The notes below the pieces were generated by a model. It searched no databases. It worked only from the letters and a program-made list of their open reading frames with translations, and was not told the origin of the DNA. This document shows positions 6,620-12,997 of a stretch of DNA of 13,932 nucleotides, piece by piece (positions within the stretch are counted from its first letter, which is position 1; the number at the start of each line of letters is the position of its first letter). Source of the DNA: Planctomycetota bacterium. Its GTDB lineage: Bacteria > Planctomycetota > Phycisphaerae > UBA1845. The position numbers and the translations under genes were made by a program. The DNA is taken from positions 1 through 13,932 of the forward strand of contig JAJRUK010000113.1 in the NCBI GenBank assembly GCA_024277835.1. Direction: 5' to 3'.

Positions 6620-7708
6620 GTGAGTATTCATCCATCAGCCATTGTGGACCCAACAGCAACGATCGGCAGCGACGTGGAGATCGGTGCGTTTAGCATCGTC
6701 GGCGCGAACGTGACGCTGGGCAACCGGTGCAAAGTGCATCACCACGCCATCATCGAGGGGTACACCACATTGGGCGACGGGTGCGAAGTCTATCCGCAGG
6801 CGGTCCTTGGGATGGCTCCTCAAGACCTGAAGTTCTCCGGAGAGAAAACGACGCTCGTCATCGGAAAGAACAACATTTTTCGAGAAATGGTGACGGTTCA
6901 TCCCGGAACAGGAAACGGCGGCGGCGAAACGACGATCGGGGACAACAACCTGTTTCTCATCGGTGTTCATATCGCTCACGACTGCCGCATCGGAAGTCGA
7001 TGCGTCTTTGCGAACTACGTTCAGCTGGCCGGGCATATTCATGTCGCGGACCACGTGAACATGGGCGGACACTCCGCCGTTCACCACTTCGTCAGCATCG
7101 GGCGGCATGCGTTTATCGGCGGGATGACGCGCGTCGCTGCCGACGTGCCGCCGTTTGTGATTCTTGTGGCTGCTCGCGGGACACGGTCGGAAGTACGAAT
7201 GATTAACGGGGTCGGGTTGCAACGAAACAAATTCAGCACGGACGAGATCACGGCGCTGAAAGATGCGTTCATGAAAATTTTCGCCCGACGGGCCCGCCTG
7301 TCAGGAACACCAATACGTGATCGTGTCGAAGCGGTGCTCGCCGCAGACTCCGTCAACCCGTGCGTGGCCGAGTTGTGCGAGTTCCTGATGCGTTCCTTCG
7401 CACACGGGCGACATGGTAGATATCTCGAATCACTGCGTGCGGATCGCGTTCATCGAGACTCGTGGAATGCGTCAAGCGATTTCAAGCTGACCGTCAACGT
7501 CGTCGGCGATGGCGAAGTGACTCGCACGCCAAGAGCCAACGGCGACGGCAATGGCGCTGCGTACGAGCTGACGGCCCTCGCAAGTCCCGGGTGGGCCTTT
7601 TCAGGTTGGGACGGAAACCTCTCCGGCAGCAGCAATCCTGCCCTGTTAACGCTCGACCAGAACAAAACCGTCGATGCGACCTTTGCAAAACTCTCCAACA
7701 CGGATTGA
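6620..7708 (+). CDS. lpxA: UDP-N-acetylglucosamine O-acyltransferase LpxA with C-terminal InlB-type repeat domain
   Basis: LpxA adds the first hydroxyacyl chain to the 3-position of the UDP-sugar in lipid A synthesis. The 362-residue product is about 100 longer than E. coli LpxA (262). Residues 1 to about 190 form the hexapeptide beta-helix with catalytic H120 (VHIAHDC, E. coli H125) and the conserved QDLKF segment; about 195-275 is the helical C-terminal domain. E. coli has IHRGT where this protein has VHPGT (residues 93-97). After a short linker, residues about 288-357 form an extra domain of the type called divergent InlB B-repeat or Flg_new_2 (FKLTVNVVGDGEVTRTP, then GWAFSGWDGNLSGSSNPA, then NKTVDATFA). 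Such domains occur mostly in secreted or surface proteins. No signal peptide or frameshift is visible, and codon use looks like that of the neighbours. Start at GTG 6620 by SD and N-terminus; GTG 6602 is possible. It is 14 nt after lpxC/fabZ. Confidence 0.93.
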   Translation: MSIHPSAIVDPTATIGSDVEIGAFSIVGANVTLGNRCKVHHHAIIEGYTTLGDGCEVYPQAVLGMAPQDLKFSGEKTTLVIGKNNIFREMVTVHPGTGNGGGETTIGDNNLFLIGVHIAHDCRIGSRCVFANYVQLAGHIHVADHVNMGGHSAVHHFVSIGRHAFIGGMTRVAADVPPFVILVAARGTRSEVRMINGVGLQRNKFSTDEITALKDAFMKIFARRARLSGTPIRDRVEAVLAADSVNPCVAELCEFLMRSFAHGRHGRYLESLRADRVHRDSWNASSDFKLTVNVVGDGEVTRTPRANGDGNGAAYELTALASPGWAFSGWDGNLSGSSNPALLTLDQNKTVDATFAKLSNTD

Positions 7709-7717
7709 CCCAAGACG

Positions 7718-8764
7718 ATGTCAGACAAACCCCTTCGCGTCGCAGTTGTCGGCGCTGGACACATGGGACGACACCATGTTCGCGTCTATTCGCAGCTTGA
7801 TGGCTGTGAGCTGGTCGCGGTGGTCGATCGAGACCTTGATCGTGCGCGAAAGTACGCGAGCGAGTTCGGCGGCGAAGCGTTTGCGGCGATCGACGATGTA
7901 CCGGGCGATCTTGATGCCGCAACCGTCGCTGTCCCAACCGTTTACCACGCCGACGTCGCGATCCCTCTGATGGAACGTGGAACGGCGGTTCTCGTAGAAA
8001 AGCCGCTCGCGCATAACGCGGTCACCGCAAAGCAACTCGTCGATGCCTCGAAAAGAACCGGCCAGGTGATGCAGGTCGGACACTCCGAACGATTCAATCC
8101 GATCGTGCAGGCGATGCTCAAGATGAACGTAACGCCGCAGTTTATCGAGACGCAGCGGGTTAGCCCCTTTACGTTTCGAAGCGCGGACATTGGCGTTGTG
8201 TTCGATATGATGATTCATGATATCGACATCGTGTTGCACCTGGTCCGCCAGCGTCCAAAGTCGGTCGATGCATCTGGCGTGGCGGTGCTTGGCAACCATG
8301 AAGACGTTGCCAACGCACGAATCCGTTTTGCTGGCGGCGCGGTCGCCAACCTGACCGCCTCTCGCCTCGCGTTAAAGACCGAGCGGCGTCTGCGAATCTT
8401 TTGTCCGAGCGCGTACCTCTCGATGGACTACCAGGCCAAGACCGGCGTGGCGATCAAGCTCGCGGACAACCTCGACCTGATAAGGATGGCCAAGGAACGC
8501 AACTTTGATGACTTGTCGCAGATGGCGTCGCTGGACTTTGGATCGATGATCAAAGTTGATCCGATTCAGGTCGATGACACGGAACCTCTAAAGACGGAGA
8601 TCGCGACTTTCCTCGACTCGGTCCGAACGGGAACGGGTACCGGCGTCACTGCCGACGAGGGCTACGCTGCCGTGGAACTGGCGGAGCGGATCACCAAACA
8701 GGTCGCGGAAGAGGGCTGGGGCGACGCCCTCACGAAAGAGGCAGGTCAGCCAGCGCCGGGTTAG
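7718..8764 (+). CDS. Gfo/Idh/MocA-family NAD(P)-dependent oxidoreductase, GnnA-like by context
   Basis: The 348-residue product is a sugar dehydrogenase of the Gfo/Idh/MocA family. It has an N-terminal Rossmann fold with GAGHMG (12-17) and an acidic residue at the end of strand 2 (VVDRD, favouring NAD). The cofactor/substrate motif EKPLA is at 94-98, GHSERFNP at 121-128, and the catalytic-region motif DMMIHDID at 163-170. It begins 9 nt after lpxA and is the last gene of the lpx run. Members in this position include GnnA, which oxidises UDP-GlcNAc at C3 so that GnnB can aminate it, giving 3-amino (amide-linked) lipid A. Homologues also sit beside lpxA in other phyla without a proven role. No GnnB-type aminotransferase is in the window, so the substrate (a UDP-sugar) is an inference from position. 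Family assignment is firm, function moderate. Confidence 0.9.
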   Translation: MSDKPLRVAVVGAGHMGRHHVRVYSQLDGCELVAVVDRDLDRARKYASEFGGEAFAAIDDVPGDLDAATVAVPTVYHADVAIPLMERGTAVLVEKPLAHNAVTAKQLVDASKRTGQVMQVGHSERFNPIVQAMLKMNVTPQFIETQRVSPFTFRSADIGVVFDMMIHDIDIVLHLVRQRPKSVDASGVAVLGNHEDVANARIRFAGGAVANLTASRLALKTERRLRIFCPSAYLSMDYQAKTGVAIKLADNLDLIRMAKERNFDDLSQMASLDFGSMIKVDPIQVDDTEPLKTEIATFLDSVRTGTGTGVTADEGYAAVELAERITKQVAEEGWGDALTKEAGQPAPG

Positions 8765-8774
8765 AGCAAGCAGC

Positions 8775-9076
8775 AGTCAACTCGTAGAGCATGCAATAGT
8801 CAACGCTGACGGGCCTTTTCTTCCGTCCCCTCTGTACCCAAGGGGGGATCGAGAGGGGTTGCCCGGATCTCAAGAGTGTCAGATGCAATAGCAGATGAAA
8901 TTGTGGGCGGATCCGGGTCAGATTCGTAAAAATAGACCAACCGTCTTGATCGCGTAACATTTCGCATCCGAGCAGAATCGGTCCCCACCGCCGCTCATCC
9001 GTTTCCTGTTTTTCCCAGACCAGCGATCAAGCCGGTTAGTCAACTTGGGTAAACTGTTGGAGGTTCTTCAGTCAAC
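8775..9076 (+). repeat. Four scattered copies of AGTCAAC
   Basis: The heptamer AGTCAAC occurs at 8775-8781, 8798-8804, 9038-9044 and 9070-9076. The copies come in two close pairs (start-to-start 23 and 32 nt). On the - strand each reads GTTGACT, which resembles a -35 box, but no good -10 follows at 16-18 nt. It may be binding sites or fragments of a decayed repeat. Confidence 0.45.
8827..8858. other. Hairpin 62 nt downstream of the oxidoreductase stop, possibly a weak terminator
   Basis: CCCCTCT (8827-8833) and AGAGGGG (8852-8858) form a 7-bp stem; CCC and the G-run at 8842-8847 may pair inside the loop. No T-run follows on either strand, so it is not a canonical Rho-independent terminator. 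It is the best candidate structure for ending the lpx transcript. Confidence 0.3.
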
Positions 9077-9085
9077 GTTTCCCAA
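9045..9085 (+). other. Imperfect 13-bp hairpin with two bulged U residues
   Basis: TTGGG, AAAC and GTTG on the left arm (9045-9059) pair with CAAC, GTTT and CCCAA on the right arm (9073-9085). Only T9050 and T9055 are unpaired on the 5' side, and the loop is about 13 nt. The segments pair as 5, 4 and 4 bp. A GAGG element sits in the loop. Downstream sequence is T-rich but not a clean T-run. It could be part of a structured RNA or a repeat-element hairpin. Confidence 0.45.
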
Positions 9086-9545
9086 TGAGTTTCGTCTTGC
9101 CTTTTCTTCCTCACTCCCTGGAAGCGCCTGCGCCAACGCCGGCAGTGCTCTACATCCCCGTCCCGAGGGATCCAAAGCGCACCAGCGCGACGCAAGACGC
9201 AACCTGGGTGGGAGTAGTGAAGGCAGGTGGCTTCGCGGCCCCGCTAGGAAGGACACATCGAAACCACAGGTTTCGTCACCCAATACGATTGCGCGCCAGC
9301 ATCCACAGAGACACACTGCAAGCACAAAAAGCGCAGCATGGGTCTGCAACACAGAAAAACGCACAGCTAGGTTTTCAAACTACGAACTTCAAGACAGGAA
9401 AGACGGTGGGGTGTGTCTATCTTCTAGATAAGCGATAAGAGGGCTGATCGAATAATGATGTTCAGGGGTATAAAATGAACTTCGTTATGTATATAAAATA
9501 CTCGTCGTCCCTAAGACCTCGCCTGCCAATATTCAGTTTTGCTCG

Positions 9546-9564
9546 TCCGGTAAAGTATACCGGA
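9546..9564. promoter_or_regulatory. Dyad operator-like site overlapping a leftward -10 box
   Basis: TCCGGTA (9546-9552) and TACCGGA (9558-9564) form a perfect 7-5-7 inverted repeat. The -10 box of the leftward promoter (9554-9559) lies within it, the position expected for a repressor operator. It could alternatively act as a short hairpin at a transcript end, but no T-run accompanies it. Confidence 0.5.
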
Positions 9565-9581
9565 TCTAGGTGTCTTGTCAA
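9554..9581 (-). promoter_or_regulatory. Strong sigma70-type promoter reading leftwards into the gene-free region
   Basis: On the - strand, TTGACA (9581 to 9576) is spaced 16 nt from TATACT (9559 to 9554). The -35 is a perfect consensus match and the -10 has five of six bases. Transcription would begin near 9547 and run left through the AT-rich stretch, where no clear protein gene is found. The product could be a small RNA, a short peptide or antisense RNA to the 3' end of the lpx operon. Confidence 0.5.
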
Positions 9582-9645
9582 CACAAATCACTCTACCAGA
9601 CCTCGATTACGGCCTGAAATTAGAGTTTTCACATACTTGTAGCCA

Positions 9646-10761
9646 CTACTGCGAGGCTCGGTCCGGCGCGAGGCGATCCATGGCTGCGATGGCCCAGGTG
9701 TGGTCCGGATCGCCGTCCAGGGCCTTCAAGAAGGCATCCGAGGCCTCTGACTCTCGACCCAGATCGGTTAGAATCTCACCCCGCAAACACAGCAAATCCG
9801 TCGCAGCGTCGCCGGAGAAAACATTTTCCGACAAAACCGCCAACGCTGACTCCGGATGACCGCCTCGCCAGAGGGCAGTTGCTCGCAGCGCGGTCGCCGC
9901 GGCATCCCGAGGATGCGACACGGCGTAATCGGCGATAACATCGACTGCTCGCCCTGCCATATCAGCCTTGAGCAGACAGCCCGCCAGCTTTCGTCGAATC
10001 GTCCCTTCACCAGCCACCGGCGGAACGTCGCCATCCACCAACGGCGACAGAACCGCGATGGCTTCGTTGCATCGATCTTCGCTGGCAAGGTTCAACCCCA
10101 GCGACCGGGATACCGACGGATCGGGCGACCCCCGGACGAGGGCCATGGAATAATATTCGATCGCCTGTGCCCGATCGCCATTGAGTTCCGCAATGCGAGC
10201 GACGAGCTTGGCGATCTCGTGCGACTCGTCGAAACGGTCAAGATCCTCAACAAGCATCGCAATCGCCTCATCGCAGCGATCCAGCGTGGCTAAGCATTCC
10301 GCGTGGGCAAGCAGATATTCAATCCGGTCGCCGTCCAGCTCCTGCGCTCTGGCGAACTCCATGACCGCACGGTCAACCTCACCCCGCTGCTCAAACAATA
10401 CGCCGCGCACATAGTGAATGTCGCCGTTGACGATGCCGAGACGCAAGGCGTGCATGATGGCAGCGTTGGCGGACGCCGATTGACCGAGCTCAAGATTCGC
10501 AAACGCGATGAGAACATAACTCTTGCCAAGCTTGGGCGACAGCGCAAGGGCAGCCGTCGCGTTGGCGATCGCTTCTTTGAAAAGACCCTGGTCGAACTGT
10601 TGCTGGGCGAGTTGCTGCTTGACGCGCGCTCGAACATCGTTCCACTGATTCGTGGCTTTGATTTTGGACTCTTGATGCGTCGGGCGATGACACCCCCCGC
10701 TTGCAAGTAAACCGCAAAAGACGGTGGTCATGGAAAAAGCGTATATCGTTCGACTAATCAT
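9646..10761 (-). CDS. TPR-repeat lipoprotein, partner of the adjacent secretin
   Basis: The 371-residue product has a short basic start, a hydrophobic h-region and a lipobox-like SGGC with Cys at residue 24, so it is probably a lipoprotein. The rest is alpha-helical tetratricopeptide repeats (about nine units between residues 44 and 365; for example DQGLFKEAIANATAALALSP and SEASDAFLKALDGDPDHTWA). TPR domains serve as protein-protein scaffolds. Small TPR lipoproteins of the PilF/PilW type help secretins assemble in the outer membrane, and this gene overlaps the secretin stop by 8 nt, which suggests coupled expression and a similar role. AAGGGGG lies about 5 nt before the ATG. At 371 residues it is longer than PilF (about 250). 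Its exact partner is inferred from position only. Confidence 0.85.
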   Translation of the reverse strand: MISRTIYAFSMTTVFCGLLASGGCHRPTHQESKIKATNQWNDVRARVKQQLAQQQFDQGLFKEAIANATAALALSPKLGKSYVLIAFANLELGQSASANAAIMHALRLGIVNGDIHYVRGVLFEQRGEVDRAVMEFARAQELDGDRIEYLLAHAECLATLDRCDEAIAMLVEDLDRFDESHEIAKLVARIAELNGDRAQAIEYYSMALVRGSPDPSVSRSLGLNLASEDRCNEAIAVLSPLVDGDVPPVAGEGTIRRKLAGCLLKADMAGRAVDVIADYAVSHPRDAAATALRATALWRGGHPESALAVLSENVFSGDAATDLLCLRGEILTDLGRESEASDAFLKALDGDPDHTWAIAAMDRLAPDRASQ

Positions 10762-12550
10762 CTCCGCCCCCTTGCTGATCTTTCGGCGCGATCCCGAGTG
10801 AGTCCGGGCGACCGAATTGTGACATCGGGTAGCCGCGTTCCTGTGCTATCAACTTATGAATCATCGAGCGCGCGGCGGTTCCGTCGTCCTCCCACTCCCG
10901 CTTCTGGAGAATATCTTCTTTCATTCGGATCGCGGGAAGCAGTCGCCCGTTATTTCGTAGCGCGAAATCGAGATGCCAAAGGGCAAGATCGGAATCACCG
11001 GCCCTTCGTGCGGCGATCGCTTTTTGGAAATGCGTTTGTGCAAGTCGGTTTCGCCCCACAGACAGCATTCCGCGTCGCAACCCGGCACGAACGCGCTCGA
11101 CATCCTCCCAGACTTCGCGAGACGCATCGGCGTAGCGATCCTGATCTTTGACGATGTGAATCGTCAAAAGGATGATGACTTCCTCGCGACTGGTGGTCTC
11201 GTCGTTAGCGCGAAAGAGCTGGCCGATCCCCGGCGCGTTTCCGAGACCGGGAACCTGCGAACGGCTGTCCGTCGTTACCTCTCGGAAGAGTCCGCCAATC
11301 AGAATCGTCTCGTTGTCGCGAACCATCACATTCGTCGTTACTTCGGTCGTCTGCTCGGATGGCAACCCCTGAGCGTTGACAAAACCGACGCTGTCTTCCG
11401 GATGAAGCTCGACACGAACCCAACCGTCGTTGCCAATGAAGGGTCGAAACACAAGCTGCGTCCCGGTTTCCAGAAATTTGACGGTCTGGATCGATTGCGT
11501 CTGGGTCACCGTTGTTGTCAGGAACCCGTCGCGACGCCCGACGATGACCTGCCCCTTCTGGCGGTTGACCGCGAGAATCTTAGGATTGGCAAGGACCGTT
11601 GTATCTGTGACCTGCTCGAGCGCTCGAAGAAAAACAGCAACATTGTCTTTGATCACGCCAAACGTCATCCCGCCATCCGGCAGCGTACTGATAAAGTCGG
11701 TCGTTGCGATCGCGTTCATCGCCTCGAACCTGTTCTGCGGAAGAGAGCCAAGCGTGATGTCCTGGATTCCGTTGGAGACCGCACCAAGCATCTCAAGATC
11801 AACCCCCCCAACGATCGAAAAGTCAACGCCGAGCGAGTTCTGATCGGTCAACGCAGCCCGCAGAATCGTCGCCTCGACAAGCACCTGTCGCGGGCGAATA
11901 TCGACCTCGCGGATGAGTTTGTCGATGCGATCGAGCGTGGCGACACTTGCGGTGACGATGATGAAGTCGCTGCCTGCATAGGACTGTCCACCACCATCGG
12001 TCGCTTCGCTTTCAAGGCTTTCTGAAGGCTCTGGTGAGACGGACACTTCTTCGCCCTCATCTAACAGCGGCGTGATGTACCCCTGAGCATCCTTGGAGGC
12101 GATGTAGTTGAGGTGGAAAACGCGCGTCACCGACTTTTCCGACTTGACGACGCTGAGCTTCTCAAGCTCCTCTTTCGTGTTGATGTAGATGAACTTCCCG
12201 ACCGTGCGAAAACCAGCACCATTGGTCGCAAGAATCGCGTGCAGCGCTTCATCGAAAGTCACGTCGTAAAGATCGGCAGTGACAGTTCCCTTGACACTTG
12301 GCGAGGCGACGATGTTTCGCTCGCTCTCAAGGGAGAGTAATTGCAGCACATCCGCAAGCGGCATGTCAACCACATGCAACTCAACGCCGCCGGCTGCGCT
12401 GACGGCGACGGCTGCGTCGCCGGTGGGTTCGTCCTGCGCCGACAGTGGCAATGAGATCGCAAGAATCGCGCACGAGATTATCGCTATGACGCGCCCCCGC
12501 CGTATCGAGCGTTCGTTGCGAACTGCGATTTCCAAAGCCCCCGAAAGCAT
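10754..12550 (-). CDS. Secretin (PilQ/GspD superfamily) outer-membrane channel
   Basis: Secretins form large outer-membrane pores for type II secretion, type IV pili and related systems. The 598-residue product has a signal peptide (hydrophobic core about 20-38, ending LPLSAQ) and an STN/N0-like domain (about 56-125). An N1-type ring domain follows (about 141-220) with a Ser/Glu-rich insertion (168-190), then the beta-barrel secretin domain (about 221-470) carrying the signature VPGLGNAPGIGQLF (433-446). An unusual C-terminal helical extension (about 480-575) contains a TPR-like unit (AIAARRAGDSDLALWHLDFA). It lacks AMIN domains typical of many PilQ proteins. An AAAGGGA site lies 7 nt before ATG 12550. 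It is 102 nt downstream of the 86-residue gene and overlaps the TPR lipoprotein by 8 nt. Which system it serves cannot be told from the window. Confidence 0.93.
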   Translation of the reverse strand: MLSGALEIAVRNERSIRRGRVIAIISCAILAISLPLSAQDEPTGDAAVAVSAAGGVELHVVDMPLADVLQLLSLESERNIVASPSVKGTVTADLYDVTFDEALHAILATNGAGFRTVGKFIYINTKEELEKLSVVKSEKSVTRVFHLNYIASKDAQGYITPLLDEGEEVSVSPEPSESLESEATDGGGQSYAGSDFIIVTASVATLDRIDKLIREVDIRPRQVLVEATILRAALTDQNSLGVDFSIVGGVDLEMLGAVSNGIQDITLGSLPQNRFEAMNAIATTDFISTLPDGGMTFGVIKDNVAVFLRALEQVTDTTVLANPKILAVNRQKGQVIVGRRDGFLTTTVTQTQSIQTVKFLETGTQLVFRPFIGNDGWVRVELHPEDSVGFVNAQGLPSEQTTEVTTNVMVRDNETILIGGLFREVTTDSRSQVPGLGNAPGIGQLFRANDETTSREEVIILLTIHIVKDQDRYADASREVWEDVERVRAGLRRGMLSVGRNRLAQTHFQKAIAARRAGDSDLALWHLDFALRNNGRLLPAIRMKEDILQKREWEDDGTAARSMIHKLIAQERGYPMSQFGRPDSLGIAPKDQQGGGDD

Positions 12551-12580
12551 GACAATATCCCTTTGGAACGCACGCCGGGA

Positions 12581-12611
12581 ACGATACCTTCACCCCGACC
12601 GTCACGCCCAA
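12581..12611 (-). promoter_or_regulatory. Possible promoter for the secretin gene
   Basis: On the - strand, TTGGGC (12611 to 12606) is spaced 19 nt from TATCGT (12586 to 12581), inside the 102-nt gap before the secretin. Both boxes are imperfect and the spacer is long. The -10 is followed by TCCCGG, as at the bamA candidate. Confidence 0.25.
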
Positions 12612-12652
12612 CCTTCACGATCGGTCGAGCGCGCACCGCAGCTACGATCCGC

Positions 12653-12913
12653 CTAGTTATCGGCACCTTCGATCCGGACATTAAGGGTTCCTCGTTCGAG
12701 AAGGCGCTTAATATCGGAAAGAAGCTTGTTGGTACGCTCAGTTTCCTTGACCAGCGTCAGCCGCTGCTTTCCCGCGTCGGGAATCTGAGCCTGAGCGGTT
12801 GGTAGCGCCGGCGACGCTCCAAACCACACGCGGAGGATCGTCATGGCTGCGATGGTCCAGAGAGCGCCCCTGACGATCGCCGGGAAACGCCTTGTGTTGC
12901 GTTGAAGGTTCAT
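12653..12913 (-). CDS. Small exported or membrane-anchored coiled-coil protein, function unknown
   Basis: The 86-residue product has a basic N-terminus, one hydrophobic segment (about residues 14-32) followed by ASPALPTAQAQ, which could be a signal-peptidase site, and an amphipathic helix (about 50-74, LVKETERTNKLLSDIKRLLE) with heptad-like Leu spacing suggesting a coiled coil. GGAG lies 7-8 nt before ATG 12913, so translation is likely. It sits 102 nt upstream of the secretin and 84 nt downstream of the membrane protein. I do not recognise the family. The layout recalls small anchored accessory proteins that dimerise or bind a larger envelope complex; a role with the secretin is an inference from neighbourhood. 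Confidence 0.7.
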   Translation of the reverse strand: MNLQRNTRRFPAIVRGALWTIAAMTILRVWFGASPALPTAQAQIPDAGKQRLTLVKETERTNKLLSDIKRLLERGTLNVRIEGADN

Positions 12914-12997
12914 TCTGAGACTCCGATGTCGAACGATGGGGGCTCGTTCACAAAACTCGCGCCCGGTCCGACGATACGTTTGTTGAGACCTACAGGA

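Larger units (their letters stand above)
8765..9645. other. Gene-free convergent intergenic region of about 880 nt
   Basis: No convincing gene is found between the + strand oxidoreductase and the - strand TPR lipoprotein, which converge here. Short open frames on both strands (for example 9085-9438 + and 9068-9364 -) lack ribosome sites and overlap each other antiparallel. The - frame has a leader-like start with LFVLAVCLCGC, but the rest is low in complexity and proline/arginine rich. The left part contains hairpins and AGTCAAC repeats. Positions about 9430-9640 are clearly more AT-rich than the surrounding genes and contain two TATAAAAT boxes (9469, 9492) and a leftward promoter. No tRNA, rRNA, CRISPR array or transposase was recognised. 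It could be a decayed insertion, a repeat element or a small-RNA locus. Confidence 0.7.

Noticed and set aside
8730..8988. Two - strand frames (76 and 62 codons) near the end of the oxidoreductase
   Set aside because: One overlaps the oxidoreductase 3' end, both lack ribosome sites, and neither resembles a known family.
9068..9364. - strand frame of 98 codons with a lipoprotein-like leader (LFVLAVCLCGC)
   Set aside because: It starts at GTG without a good ribosome site, the remainder is low-complexity, and an equally long frame runs antiparallel. It is downstream of the 9554-9581 promoter, so it is kept as a possibility but not called.
9085..9438. + strand frame of 117 codons in the intergenic region
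   Set aside because: No ribosome site at a workable distance (the GGAGG at 9059 is about 21 nt away), no recognisable domain, and it overlaps the antiparallel frame.
8765..9645. tRNA, CRISPR array or transposase remnant in the intergenic region
   Set aside because: No cloverleaf with a TTCRA-type arm, no regularly spaced repeats, and no DDE or tyrosine-transposase motif was recognised in either strand.
10973..12025. + strand open frame (350 codons) opposite the secretin
   Set aside because: Antisense to a clear secretin, without recognisable motifs or a ribosome site; a coding shadow.
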